From: a virus
IMG/VR virus record: IMGVR_UViG_3300005468_000031
Span: 1 to 41,368 of that record
DNA length: 41,368 bases
Strand: one strand, 5' to 3'
Shown: positions 30,603-37,476 of the stretch, one piece after another
Layout of the letters: each line of letters begins with the position of its first letter
How positions within the stretch are numbered: position 1 is the stretch's first letter
The notes under the pieces: model-generated
The model's database searches: none
Told to the model about the DNA's origin: nothing
What the model saw: the letters and a program-made list of their open reading frames with translations, nothing else
Translations under genes and position numbers: made by a program

Positions 30603-30793
30603 CCGAAGAGCTCCTCGGCAAAGTCCTGGATCATCCGGACGAAGTGCTTCGGCTTCAGCCGCTGCCGCGTGCAGCTCCGGCCCAGGGTATAGAGCCCCAC
30701 CACTTCGGCGACGTCCGAGCGTTCTCCCTCGAGCACGACCGCCCGCTCCCGGGTCCTCTGAAAGCAACCGGGGACCGGGACGTCCTCGATCAC
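30599..30793 (-). CDS. Small hypothetical protein, 64 aa
   Basis: GTG start (MIEDVPVPGCFQRTRERAVV). Codons just upstream in the same frame (IDRVRIV) also look coding, so an ATT start at 30811 is possible. Ends with an ATGA overlap. No motif. Confidence 0.5.
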   Translation of the reverse strand: MIEDVPVPGCFQRTRERAVVLEGERSDVAEVVGLYTLGRSCTRQRLKPKHFVRMIQDFAEELFG

Positions 30794-30806
30794 GATCCGG
30801 ACGCGG

Positions 30807-31748
30807 TCAATGACTCAGCGCTCCCTTCGGGATGATCTGCTTCGTAACTCCGGGTCCAGCCCATCGGAGCTGACAGAGGGCGCCGCCGCCGGCCTCGAAG
30901 TACTCGAGCCGGATCGAGTGCGGCCCGGCCGCGAGCGTCACCGTGTTCGCCGTCTCATCCCAGCGCGGCCGCCAGTCGTCCTGTGCGGCCGCGCCGTCGA
31001 TCCAGAGCCGGATCCCGTCATCGGAGGCCACGAAGAAGGTCCAGGAGCCAGCGGCGGGCACGGAGACGGTTCCGGTCCAGCGGATCGAGAAGTTGTCCGT
31101 GGGGCCGCCGCTCCAGGCCTGAGACTCGCCCCAGTTGAAGTTCACGGTCGAGTCGACGCGCGCCATGGCCATCGCATCGAACGCCTGGCCCGCGAAGTAG
31201 GTGCCGACCAAGCCGGATCCGGAGGGGACCGGCGGGATCGGGACGGGCCCCGCGGTGTCCGGGACGACGAAGGTCGCCCAGGAGCCGGGGCAGGGCATCT
31301 TGTTCCCAGCGGGATCCACGGCCAAGACCCAGGCCTGGCCCATCGTTCCCGGGAGGAACTCGGCGTCCACCGTGATCGAGTCTCCGGCGCGGCCCGAGAG
31401 GGGAATCGTCCCGACCAGGATCGTGCTCATGTCGTGATAGCGGATCGCCCAGAGCTCGGCGTGATCGAGACCCGTCAACGGCGGCTCGGCCGGGACTCCG
31501 TCGATCGTCCAGACCACGTCGCTCGTATCGCCGAGGCATCCGTTCGCATCGCTCGTGGGTGCCGTGAACGTGAACCGGACCGTGCCCGCGGTCGCGACGG
31601 AGGCGAGGAGAAGGGCGGCGGACCAGCCCAGGCGCCAGAGCGCCGCCACGTGTCCGGTCCCGCGCGCGTGGAGGGAGGTTAGGTCTCCCGACGCGGGAAG
31701 GTGCCTGGGGAAGGCCGCGAGGCCGTAGCGGTCACGGGCGGGGCGCAT
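30807..31748 (-). CDS. Exported PA14-domain protein
   Basis: A 313-residue protein. A hydrophobic segment at residues about 36-54 (LWRLGWSAALLLASVATAG) is a likely signal peptide, best if translation starts at GTG 31649; ATG 31748 has a GGGAG site and an overlap with the previous gene, so the N-terminus is uncertain. Residues 56-165 are beta-rich with three cysteines. Residues 179-300 are a PA14 domain (GLVGTYFAGQAFD; SDDGIRLWIDG; GPHSIRLEYFEAGG). PA14 domains bind carbohydrate in many secreted enzymes and adhesins. It sits among early genes, so it is a possible lysogenic-conversion gene. Confidence 0.72.
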   Translation of the reverse strand: MRPARDRYGLAAFPRHLPASGDLTSLHARGTGHVAALWRLGWSAALLLASVATAGTVRFTFTAPTSDANGCLGDTSDVVWTIDGVPAEPPLTGLDHAELWAIRYHDMSTILVGTIPLSGRAGDSITVDAEFLPGTMGQAWVLAVDPAGNKMPCPGSWATFVVPDTAGPVPIPPVPSGSGLVGTYFAGQAFDAMAMARVDSTVNFNWGESQAWSGGPTDNFSIRWTGTVSVPAAGSWTFFVASDDGIRLWIDGAAAQDDWRPRWDETANTVTLAAGPHSIRLEYFEAGGGALCQLRWAGPGVTKQIIPKGALSH

Positions 31749-32001
31749 GATTCTCCCTTCTCGGCGGCAGGTAGGTGGTCGAAACTCCGAGGACCCGGGT
31801 GAGGAGCTCGTTCAGCGCGCGGCCCGCCTTGTTGCCGGCGTCTTCGACCACGGCGAGGTAGTCGGCCGCTTCCGCGGCGACGAAGGGAGGAAGGACGACC
31901 GTGGCGAGGTAGAAATGGCCGAGGTACCAGGCCCAGGCGCGGATGCGGTCCTGATCCCGGTCGATCTGGATCGAGATCACATGGCCGAGGAAGAGTTCCA
32001 T
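31732..32001 (-). CDS. Hypothetical protein, 89 aa
   Basis: Starts MELFLGHVISIQIDRDQDRI, sharing a base with the previous stop. Two beta strands, then a hydrophobic helical middle (WYLGHFYLATVVLPPFVAAE). Ends inside the PA14 gene by 17 bases. No family recognised. Confidence 0.55.
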   Translation of the reverse strand: MELFLGHVISIQIDRDQDRIRAWAWYLGHFYLATVVLPPFVAAEAADYLAVVEDAGNKAGRALNELLTRVLGVSTTYLPPRRENHAPRP

Positions 32002-32207
32002 CAGAGTCCGCCGCCCGCGGGGAGGGAAGGGCAGCGCGCCTCGTGGTCGACGTAGACGCTGCCGACGAACGGGACGAGACGGTCGCCGACCGCGACGAAG
32101 ACGGGCTCAAAGAGAATCTCGACCACGCGGATCACTCGCCCCTGCGCGTCCTCGGCCGGGTAGATGGTTCGGCCGCATCGATCGCAGGACATTTCGCGTG
32201 GGCTCAT
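32001..32207 (-). CDS. Small zinc-ribbon-like protein, 68 aa
   Basis: Starts MSPREMSCDRCGRTIYPAED (ATGA overlap). CDRC near the N-terminus and DHEARCP near the C-terminus suggest a partial zinc-binding site. Function unknown. Confidence 0.58.
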   Translation of the reverse strand: MSPREMSCDRCGRTIYPAEDAQGRVIRVVEILFEPVFVAVGDRLVPFVGSVYVDHEARCPSLPAGGGL

Positions 32208-32407
32208 GCGCGAGAACCCCTCTCGATTAACTCGGTCAGGCGTTCGCAGCCGGCGACGATGACGGCGGTCACGAGGACCAACGGGATCAGGGCGAATACG
32301 CCCACCCATCCCCAGCGGAGAATCGCCAAGGCGGTGCCGCCCAGGACCACTACGACGCAGAGGAGCGTAGTCATGAAGAAGATCCAGAACGTGATCCAGT
32401 GCTTCAC
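32204..32407 (-). CDS. Small two-helix membrane protein, 67 aa
   Basis: GTG start sharing GTGA with the initiator stop. Hydrophobic helices at residues about 5-25 (WITFWIFFMTTLLCVVVVLG) and 34-52 (WVGVFALIPLVLVTAVIVAG), then a charged tail. Topology fits an inner-membrane peptide, possibly an exclusion or second holin-like factor; this is inference. Confidence 0.58.
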   Translation of the reverse strand: MKHWITFWIFFMTTLLCVVVVLGGTALAILRWGWVGVFALIPLVLVTAVIVAGCERLTELIERGSRA

Positions 32408-33468
32408 AGGCTGATCCCGAGCTCGCCGGCCTGGCGACGGATGGCGGCGGTGAAATAAGCGCCAGGGGCGCCCCGCAGGCGGCCCTCGTTCTTCGCTCCA
32501 CGGGTCTCCGAGAGGATGCGGCGGATGAGCTCTTCCGGGAGCTTGTCGGCGACCAGCCGGTACCACTTCAGCGACCGCTCGTCGTCGAGCTCCTCGGCGA
32601 GTTCTCGGGCGAGGTCTTCGGCCTTGTCGTTTCCCAAAAGGCGGGAATCCCGCCTGCTCAACGTTGAACGTTGAAGACGTTGAACGTTTACTTCTGCTAG
32701 CGGGAATACCGCCTTTTGGGAGGGCGGCTCACGAAAAGGCGGTATTCCCGCTTTTTCGACCCTGGAGCTGGTTTCTGAGGCATCACGAAAAGGCGGTATT
32801 CCCACTTTTTCGACCCTGGAGCCACTTTCCGGGCCATCCCCAAAAGGCGGGAATACCGCCTTTTCGTCCGGACCCGTTTTCCCAAAAGGCGGTATTCCCG
32901 CTTTTTCGACCCTGGAGCCAATTGGCGGTATTCCCGCCTTTTGGGAATCGAGGCCCAGCGGGAGCTGGTATACGGACCTGATTAGGACCTCGGCGGCGTC
33001 CTCCGGCCGGAGCGGAATTTCGAAGAAGACTCGGTATCGGTCGGCCGTTCGGATCGGCACTCCGGAGCCGGCTGGGAGACGGCTCGAGGGCTCGCGCTGG
33101 ATGAAGCCGTGCTGCTCCAAGAGCTCGAGCGCTGCGCGGAGCCTCTCGCGGCACCGGACCCCGATCTCCCGCCCGAGCGTTTCCTGTTTGGGCCAGCAGA
33201 CCTCACTCTCGTTCACGCGGCCGAAGCAGTACTGGCGGAGCTTCATGTAGAGAACGGCCGCGACGGGCCCGAGAATCGGAATCCAGCGCTCCCAGAAGTA
33301 GGCCGGCTGATCGACCGTCCGGTGCGCCTGGGTGATCTCGTTATAGGCGTCGCGATACGCGGGCTCGAGGAGGATCCTCGCGCGACGCTCTTCGGGCGTG
33401 AGCTGCTCGTAGTAGCGCTGGATGCTTTCCCGTTCGTCTTCGCCGGCCCTCTCGTCGCTACCGTCCAT
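32404..33468 (-). CDS. Winged-helix replication initiator with internal iterons
   Basis: A 354-residue protein. Residues about 60-130 form a winged helix-turn-helix (VLYMKLRQYCFG, WPKQETLGREIGVRCRERLR, LLEQHGFIQREPSS), typical of phage replication initiators. Residues about 172-276 are built of short repeated peptides (EKAGIPPFG, EKAVFPPFG, EKVGIPPFR) encoded by the iteron-like DNA repeats at 32636-32942. The C-terminal 80 residues (SLKWYRLVADKLPEELIRRI, GAYFTAAIRRQAGELGI) are helical and may contact the host replication machinery. Lambda O similarly carries its origin inside its own gene. Biochemical role inferred. Confidence 0.72.
   Translation of the reverse strand: MDGSDERAGEDERESIQRYYEQLTPEERRARILLEPAYRDAYNEITQAHRTVDQPAYFWERWIPILGPVAAVLYMKLRQYCFGRVNESEVCWPKQETLGREIGVRCRERLRAALELLEQHGFIQREPSSRLPAGSGVPIRTADRYRVFFEIPLRPEDAAEVLIRSVYQLPLGLDSQKAGIPPIGSRVEKAGIPPFGKTGPDEKAVFPPFGDGPESGSRVEKVGIPPFRDASETSSRVEKAGIPPFREPPSQKAVFPLAEVNVQRLQRSTLSRRDSRLLGNDKAEDLARELAEELDDERSLKWYRLVADKLPEELIRRILSETRGAKNEGRLRGAPGAYFTAAIRRQAGELGISL
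32636..32942. repeat. Iteron cluster, candidate replication origin
   Basis: About seven copies of AAAAGGCGG(T/G)ATTCCCGC in both orientations: 32636-32653, 32700-32717 (reverse), 32734-32751, 32788-32805 (CCCAC end), 32842-32864 (both orientations, a near-perfect dyad), 32884-32901 and 32924-32942 (dyad). Several are extended by TTTTTCGACCCTGGAGC. Spacing is irregular and all lie in the initiator coding sequence. The pattern fits initiator-binding sites more than a selected peptide repeat alone. Confidence 0.75.
32661..32688. repeat. ACGTTGAACGTT direct repeats beside the iterons
   Basis: ACGTTGAACGTT occurs exactly at 32661-32672 and 32677-32688, each internally symmetrical around AACGTT-like halves. 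They lie between the first and second iteron copies and have lower GC than the surroundings. They may be a second protein-binding site or part of the unwinding region. Confidence 0.55.
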
Positions 33469-33646
33469 CCGCTTCCCCTTTCGCCCCTAAGGCCATGAAT
33501 CCCCTGTTCATTGCCGCAGCAAACTCTTTCGCGAGGGTCCACGTGACCGCGATCGCGACGATGCTTTTTGTCCCGTGATACCGCTCGACCCGAAACCCCC
33601 ACGCTCCTCGCCAATAGACGCCCCATTGAAGCCCGTACTCAGGCAT
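33458..33646 (-). CDS. Small hypothetical protein, 62 aa
   Basis: Starts within the end of the previous gene (MPEYGLQWGVYWRGAWGFRV) and ends 11 bases inside the initiator gene. Aromatic-rich strand-like N-terminus, then a helix (IVAIAVTWTLAKEFAAAMNR). Coupled to the initiator by overlap. Function unknown. Confidence 0.52.
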   Translation of the reverse strand: MPEYGLQWGVYWRGAWGFRVERYHGTKSIVAIAVTWTLAKEFAAAMNRGFMALGAKGEADGR

Positions 33647-33953
33647 GAGAGGCCGCCCTCCTCGGCCGCGCGGGGCTCGCCGGCGCGGCCTCGACCAGCT
33701 CCGCGGAGAGACGGATGAGATAGGTGCCTCGGGTGAGGTTCGGAATGCCGAGGGACCGAAGCGTCTTGTAGGGGAGACGGAAGCGGCCGCTCATCCGGCC
33801 CATGGACTTGGAGAACCAGGCGAGCTTCTGAGACCCGCCCACCCGGAGCTGGCGCATGGCACCGGCCTGGGCGGCGCTGTCCCATCCGCCCGGGGCGTCC
33901 GCGATCGTCAGGTAGTAAAGCCCGATTGATTCGCGGCCGTTCAAATCCTTCAT
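33639..33953 (-). CDS. Hypothetical protein, 104 aa
   Basis: ATGA overlap at the start (MKDLNGRESIGLYYLTIADA). Basic middle (MSGRFRLPYKTLRSLGIPNL) and an Ala/Pro/Arg-rich C-terminus. It could bind DNA by charge. No family recognised. Confidence 0.55.
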   Translation of the reverse strand: MKDLNGRESIGLYYLTIADAPGGWDSAAQAGAMRQLRVGGSQKLAWFSKSMGRMSGRFRLPYKTLRSLGIPNLTRGTYLIRLSAELVEAAPASPARPRRAASHA

Positions 33954-34375
33954 CGCTCGCCCCCGACGCGGTGAGAAGGCGGCAGCGCGGGCTCCCTCGG
34001 CGGCCCGCCCGCGCTTGTGTGGCCCGGCGCCGAGGCCGTATGGCGCCGCCCGAAGAGGGCTCCCCCCTCTTTGGCCACGGACCGCAGGAAGCCGCGCGGA
34101 TCGGTCTTGCGGAGCCGATCACGCGCGGTCACTTCCTCCCACGGGAGAAGACGAACGCCCGAAAGGGCGTCGACGGTGAGCATGGAGACGAAAGGGCCGA
34201 GCTCCTGCCCCGGCTCGCCCGGGCAGTCGGGATTCTCACAGCGATAGACGCGGGAGCCGAGCGCCGCCATGGAGCGAAGGCCGCAGTTCGGGCAGAGGAG
34301 GCCGAAGGGCCTCGGCAGAAAGGCTGGGAAGGCGATCGGGACGAGGTTGTAGGCGATGGTGGCGAGCTCGTTCAT
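33950..34375 (-). CDS. Zinc-ribbon hypothetical protein, 141 aa
   Basis: Starts MNELATIAYNLVPIAFPAFL (ATGA overlap). Residues about 28-52 form a four-cysteine ribbon (CPNCGLRSM, then RCENPDC). The C-terminal half is Pro/Gly/Arg-rich and low complexity. A nucleic-acid or protein-binding role is possible. Confidence 0.6.
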   Translation of the reverse strand: MNELATIAYNLVPIAFPAFLPRPFGLLCPNCGLRSMAALGSRVYRCENPDCPGEPGQELGPFVSMLTVDALSGVRLLPWEEVTARDRLRKTDPRGFLRSVAKEGGALFGRRHTASAPGHTSAGGPPREPALPPSHRVGGER

Positions 34376-34758
34376 GTTCGGTCCCGGTTGTGGCGGCCGC
34401 CCTCGGGATGGAGATCCTCGATGGCGCGTTCGTTGGCCGCGTTTCGGGCCGCGTCCTCATCGACGGCCCAGGCGCAGAAGACGCCGTTGTAGGGCGCCCC
34501 GGCCGGCGCGTAGCCGTAGTGGCGGTGGGAGATGCGATAGACGGCCCAGAGGCCTCGCCGCGCGGCTTCCGCGAGGGTGATGGGGGGTTCTTCGGGTTCG
34601 GGATTGGAACGCGGTCGGCCTCGGGTCAACGGCAAGCCCTCCCTGGCATCTCCGTGGTCGGAGACGGGCCGCGTCGAGGAAAGACCTGCGGTGGGCTTGA
34701 CGCCGGATTCGGCGTCGGAGTAGGCTAGCTCCGCGGTCGGCGCTTCGCGGCGTCGCAT
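34372..34758 (-). CDS. Hypothetical protein, 128 aa
   Basis: First gene of the overlapping early chain. The N-terminal 60 residues are low complexity. The conserved-looking part is PPITLAEAARRGLWAVYRIS with an aromatic YGYAPAGAPYNGVFCAWAVD stretch and a helical end (EDAARNAANERAIEDLHPEG). No good ribosome-binding site for ATG 34758, so the start may be internal. Confidence 0.5.
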   Translation of the reverse strand: MRRREAPTAELAYSDAESGVKPTAGLSSTRPVSDHGDAREGLPLTRGRPRSNPEPEEPPITLAEAARRGLWAVYRISHRHYGYAPAGAPYNGVFCAWAVDEDAARNAANERAIEDLHPEGGRHNRDRT

Positions 34759-34863
34759 CCGTGTTGTGAAGGGGTGAGAGACCTGACTTGGTCCGGATAA
34801 GACGCCGCCAGGATCTCTCGCCCCGCTTCTTTTCCTAGTGAATCCCCTCCAGAATTTCTCCGA
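34759..34863. other. Short intergenic stretch, no gene seen
   Basis: About 105 bases at the head of the early operon. It is the expected place for an early promoter on the minus strand, but no convincing -35/-10 pair was found. Confidence 0.35.
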
Positions 34864-34959
34864 CTACAGCGACATGTCTCGGGTGTCCTTTCCTGCGAGT
34901 CGCCAGGAGCCGGAGACGATTGAGACTGCCACGATCAATCCGATGGACAACAAGATCAC
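34864..34959 (-). CDS. 31-residue membrane peptide
   Basis: GTG start (MILLSIGLIVAVSIVSGSWR) with GGGGG four bases upstream, ending KDTRDMSL. A single hydrophobic helix plus a charged tail. Eight bases after the previous stop. Could be a small phage membrane peptide; evidence is limited to the site and the hydrophobicity. Confidence 0.42.
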   Translation of the reverse strand: MILLSIGLIVAVSIVSGSWRLAGKDTRDMSL

Positions 34960-34967
34960 TCGTCCCC

Positions 34968-35252
34968 CTAGTGCGAGAGGTTCCGGCTCGCCGTGATCCA
35001 GAGGATCGTCGTCGCTACCGCGTAGACGACCGGACCCTTCGAGTCCGCGTATACGATCGGACCCTTTCCCGGAGGCACCGGGGGATCGGTGTCGTGAAGA
35101 ATCGGACCCTTCGCGAACGTGGGCGGCACGCAGAGGAGAACCGCGGCCAATACGAGCGGCCCCAGGAAGAGCCACGGCTTTCCGTTCTTCCATGACAGTC
35201 CGGTCTTCAGGTCGATCACGACCCCGTCTTTACGAGTGCGGGTTTCGTTCAT
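34968..35252 (-). CDS. Membrane-anchored protein with KGP repeats, 94 aa
   Basis: ATG 35252 (MNETRTRKDGVVIDLKTGLS). A hydrophobic helix at about residues 27-45 (WLFLGPLVLAAVLLCVPPTF) is followed by AKGPILHD, GKGPIVYA and SKGPVVYA repeats, and a second hydrophobic stretch. An upstream ATG at 35270 is possible. It lies next to the candidate attP. Function unknown. Confidence 0.55.
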   Translation of the reverse strand: MNETRTRKDGVVIDLKTGLSWKNGKPWLFLGPLVLAAVLLCVPPTFAKGPILHDTDPPVPPGKGPIVYADSKGPVVYAVATTILWITASRNLSH

Positions 35253-35360
35253 GGGGAACCAGCCTCCCATTCCTCGTGAGGCGCCTTCGCGCCTCGGTGC
35301 ACTGCGGGGGCTGGAATCCGGTTCGTTTCGCGGGGGAGTCGACGGCGAGCGTCGATACAG

Positions 35361-35382
35361 CAACGGATTAGAAATCCGTCCT
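35361..35382 (-). other. Candidate attP, tRNA-Arg anticodon-arm identity
   Basis: On the minus strand GACGGATTTCTAATCCGTTG, fifteen bases past the integrase stop. The 13 bases at 35365-35377 equal those of the tRNA-Arg(TCT) anticodon arm at 24837-24849, and the flanking bases form an ACGGA/TCCGT stem. No T-arm follows, so it is not a tRNA gene. Tyrosine integrases commonly use the anticodon loop of tRNA genes as the crossover site and keep attP beside int. Assignment as attP is an inference. Confidence 0.55.
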
Positions 35383-35396
35383 CCGCTGGCGGTGGA

Positions 35397-36326
35397 TTAT
35401 AGCCCATGACGGGACCGCGAACTCGCTAGCCTGGCGGCATAGCGTCGGGTCCCTTCTTGCAGATCCTCCCTCTCCACGAGGCCGTAGCGATCGCTGCTGC
35501 TCCTGGTCTTGTGGCCCAGGAGATCCATCGCGGTCTGATCGGGAACATCGGCCCTTCGGAGGATCATTCGCGTCGTCCGCCGGAGATCATGCGGCACCGC
35601 TCCTTCGAGCTCGGCGAGCCGACACGCGGTCCGCCATGATTTATAGAACCGTTTGATCGGCTTCCCCTTGCGATGGAAAACAAACCGTATCTTGCCACCA
35701 AGGAGGGTCTCCGCATCAAGCGTTTTCTTCCAGCGGCGCTTAAGAAGCGCCTCCATCTGCGGTAATTCGGCGAACGGGAAGGTCCGCGCCCGGCCGTTTT
35801 TGGCCGTCCCAGCCTCGAGGCGGATCTCCTTGTTCGGCCAATCCACGTTTTTCCAGAGGAGCCCGGTGATCTCCGAGGTCCGCCAGCCCGTCAAGGCCAG
35901 GGCATAGACCGTGTCCCGGACGTCGTAGGGCAGGCGCGCGAGCAGGGTGTCGACCTTGTCCTCGGGGATCGAGAACTGCCGCACGTTCTGGACGCGGATC
36001 GTAACGATGGGCTGGGGATAGGGCAGATCGCCGTGAAGGGCCGCGAGCGTGAAGCCGCGGCTCAAGTTCATCAGCTCGAGCCGGATCGTCGCGGCCGCCG
36101 CACCCTCAGCGAGGCGGTGATCGCGGTAGGCCGGGGTCAACCGGCCAATCCGATCGACGGGAGTCTCATGGAAAAACGGGGAGAGGTGGAGTCGGTAGCT
36201 CTCTTCCACCCGCTGGCCGGTTTTCCGCCCGTTGGCGACGTAGTCCGCCACGACCATCTGGCCCAGGTCCTCAATTGTGAGACGTCGCGTTGACCTTCCC
36301 TGGGCGCCGCGCGGATGTCGTGCCAT
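35397..36326 (-). CDS. int: Tyrosine recombinase/integrase
   Basis: A 309-residue phage integrase. N-terminal SAM-like/core-binding region at about residues 17-100, catalytic domain about 120-295 with Arg149 (GWRTSEI), Lys176 (AKNGRAR), His246 and Arg249 (PHDLRRT), His272 (LLGHKT) and nucleophile Tyr281 (DRYGLV). All six key residues are present, so it is probably active. It would insert the phage into the host chromosome, likely at a tRNA-Arg gene given the adjacent site. A GAGG site lies 5 bases before the ATG. No excisionase was recognised nearby. Confidence 0.94.
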   Translation of the reverse strand: MARHPRGAQGRSTRRLTIEDLGQMVVADYVANGRKTGQRVEESYRLHLSPFFHETPVDRIGRLTPAYRDHRLAEGAAAATIRLELMNLSRGFTLAALHGDLPYPQPIVTIRVQNVRQFSIPEDKVDTLLARLPYDVRDTVYALALTGWRTSEITGLLWKNVDWPNKEIRLEAGTAKNGRARTFPFAELPQMEALLKRRWKKTLDAETLLGGKIRFVFHRKGKPIKRFYKSWRTACRLAELEGAVPHDLRRTTRMILRRADVPDQTAMDLLGHKTRSSSDRYGLVEREDLQEGTRRYAARLASSRSRHGL

Positions 36327-36376
36327 GAAACCTCGCGAAGTGCGGTGCCAGGCAGTGGAAATGCCTTCCTTTCACC

Positions 36377-36703
36377 TTACGAAAGCCCGGAAGGAGCCGT
36401 CAACAGATAAATGCTGCACCTATGAACGATCTTGGCCGCCGGCGTGGGCGTCGGCTCCAGCGGACGCTCGAGACGCGCCGTTGGGACGAAAAAGCCGCCC
36501 TCCATCCTCCCGATTGCGACGGGGCCGTGGATCCGGCACAGGTTGTTCGCCTTTTGAAGCAGTCGGAGCTCAGCGGCGCGCCCCACCGTCGGAATCTCGG
36601 GTTCTTGCTCCACCGAATCGTAAAGCGCGGCATGGTAGATGTTTAGAACGTTGCCAAATGCATCTCTTTTCTGGGTCCAGCCAACGATTAGGTATCGGTC
36701 CAT
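36377..36703 (-). CDS. Hypothetical protein, 108 aa
   Basis: Strong GGGAGG site 8 bases before the ATG (MDRYLIVGWTQKRDAFGNVL). Alpha/beta look, with a Pro-rich segment near residue 83. It is immediately upstream of the integrase, the usual position of excisionase or small regulators, but no helix-turn-helix is evident. Confidence 0.62.
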   Translation of the reverse strand: MDRYLIVGWTQKRDAFGNVLNIYHAALYDSVEQEPEIPTVGRAAELRLLQKANNLCRIHGPVAIGRMEGGFFVPTARLERPLEPTPTPAAKIVHRCSIYLLTAPSGLS

Positions 36704-36756
36704 TTTTGAGCCCTCCCGGTGCTCGCCTCCTTACGAGAGATCGGGAGGAAGGCGGA

Positions 36757-37032
36757 TTACTTGAGGGTTTTCTTGGGGGTTTTCCGCTTCGCCCAGCGGG
36801 CGGTGGCCGCGCGCTTCGCGATCTCGCTCCGGCGCTCTGGGGAGAGGGAAGCGTTCCGGCGCGCCGAGGCTTTCTTAGCGATCTCGCTACGGCGCTTCGG
36901 GGTCAGCTTGGCGTTCGCGGCCGCCGAGGCTTTCTTAGCGATCTCGCTACGGCGCTTGGGAGAGAGCTTCGCGTTTCGCAGATCGACCAGCATGCGCCCG
37001 ATCTCGGATGGGGTCGGCTTCTTGGGCGCCAT
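36757..37032 (-). CDS. Basic protein with three 20-residue repeats
   Basis: A 91-residue protein started by a TGATG junction. Three tandem copies of NA(K/S)L(S/T)P(K/E)RRSEIAKKA follow residue 20, ending in a Lys/Arg tail. Similar short repeats are seen in small bacterial and phage proteins that probably bind nucleic acid. At DNA level 35 bases are identical between 36863-36897 and 36923-36957, a 60-base period, suggesting recent duplication. Confidence 0.62.
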   Translation of the reverse strand: MAPKKPTPSEIGRMLVDLRNAKLSPKRRSEIAKKASAAANAKLTPKRRSEIAKKASARRNASLSPERRSEIAKRAATARWAKRKTPKKTLK

Positions 37033-37430
37033 CAGTCCCCTGACCAGTCCAGCTGATTCGAGAAGGCGTCGAATGAGCCGACCTCTCGGTTCGTCCTCGA
37101 GTCTCGAAAGCGGATGCCACTGGTGTCGATGCCGTGCCCTCTGGCCGCATAGATGACCGCGCGCGCGAGGCCTGTCTTCGCGTCGAATCCGATCGAATAG
37201 AAAAGAGGGCGGACCTTCACAGTGCACATTTTGGAGTATGTGACGTCGCCAATCAGGCGGGCGCGCTGACACTCCGTGATGATCGATTCGGACTTCGCGA
37301 GGAGAAGGCTGTCGACTGGCGCCGGGGCCGGTGGTGCCTTGGGTGAGTCGGAAGAGGTCATAACCGCGATGGCCATGACGAGGAGATAGGCGCCGAGGAG
37401 TCCGAGCGCGATCTTCCAGCGGGTCTTCAT
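37032..37430 (-). CDS. Membrane-anchored or exported hypothetical protein, 132 aa
   Basis: N-terminal KTRWKIALGLLGAYLLVMAI with AVMTSS after it: a basic start and one hydrophobic helix, either an anchor or a signal peptide. The remainder is soluble, with two cysteines (ITECQRAR, KMCTVKV). Follows the terminase after a 46-base gap. Function unknown. Confidence 0.6.
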   Translation of the reverse strand: MKTRWKIALGLLGAYLLVMAIAVMTSSDSPKAPPAPAPVDSLLLAKSESIITECQRARLIGDVTYSKMCTVKVRPLFYSIGFDAKTGLARAVIYAARGHGIDTSGIRFRDSRTNREVGSFDAFSNQLDWSGD

Positions 37431-37476
37431 TTAGACCCAGAACGTACCACCCGATGCCAACGCTAGCAAGGAAGCA

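Noticed and set aside
32636-32942. CRISPR-like array
   Set aside because: The units occur in both orientations with irregular spacing, lie in a coding gene and have no unique spacers of even length or cas genes.
35341-35400. A second tRNA gene
   Set aside because: Only the anticodon arm is present; no D-arm, T-arm or acceptor pairing could be built on either strand.
36327-36376. Terminator between the gene at 36377 and integrase
   Set aside because: Only a 5-base CTTTC/GAAAG pairing with no T-run is present.
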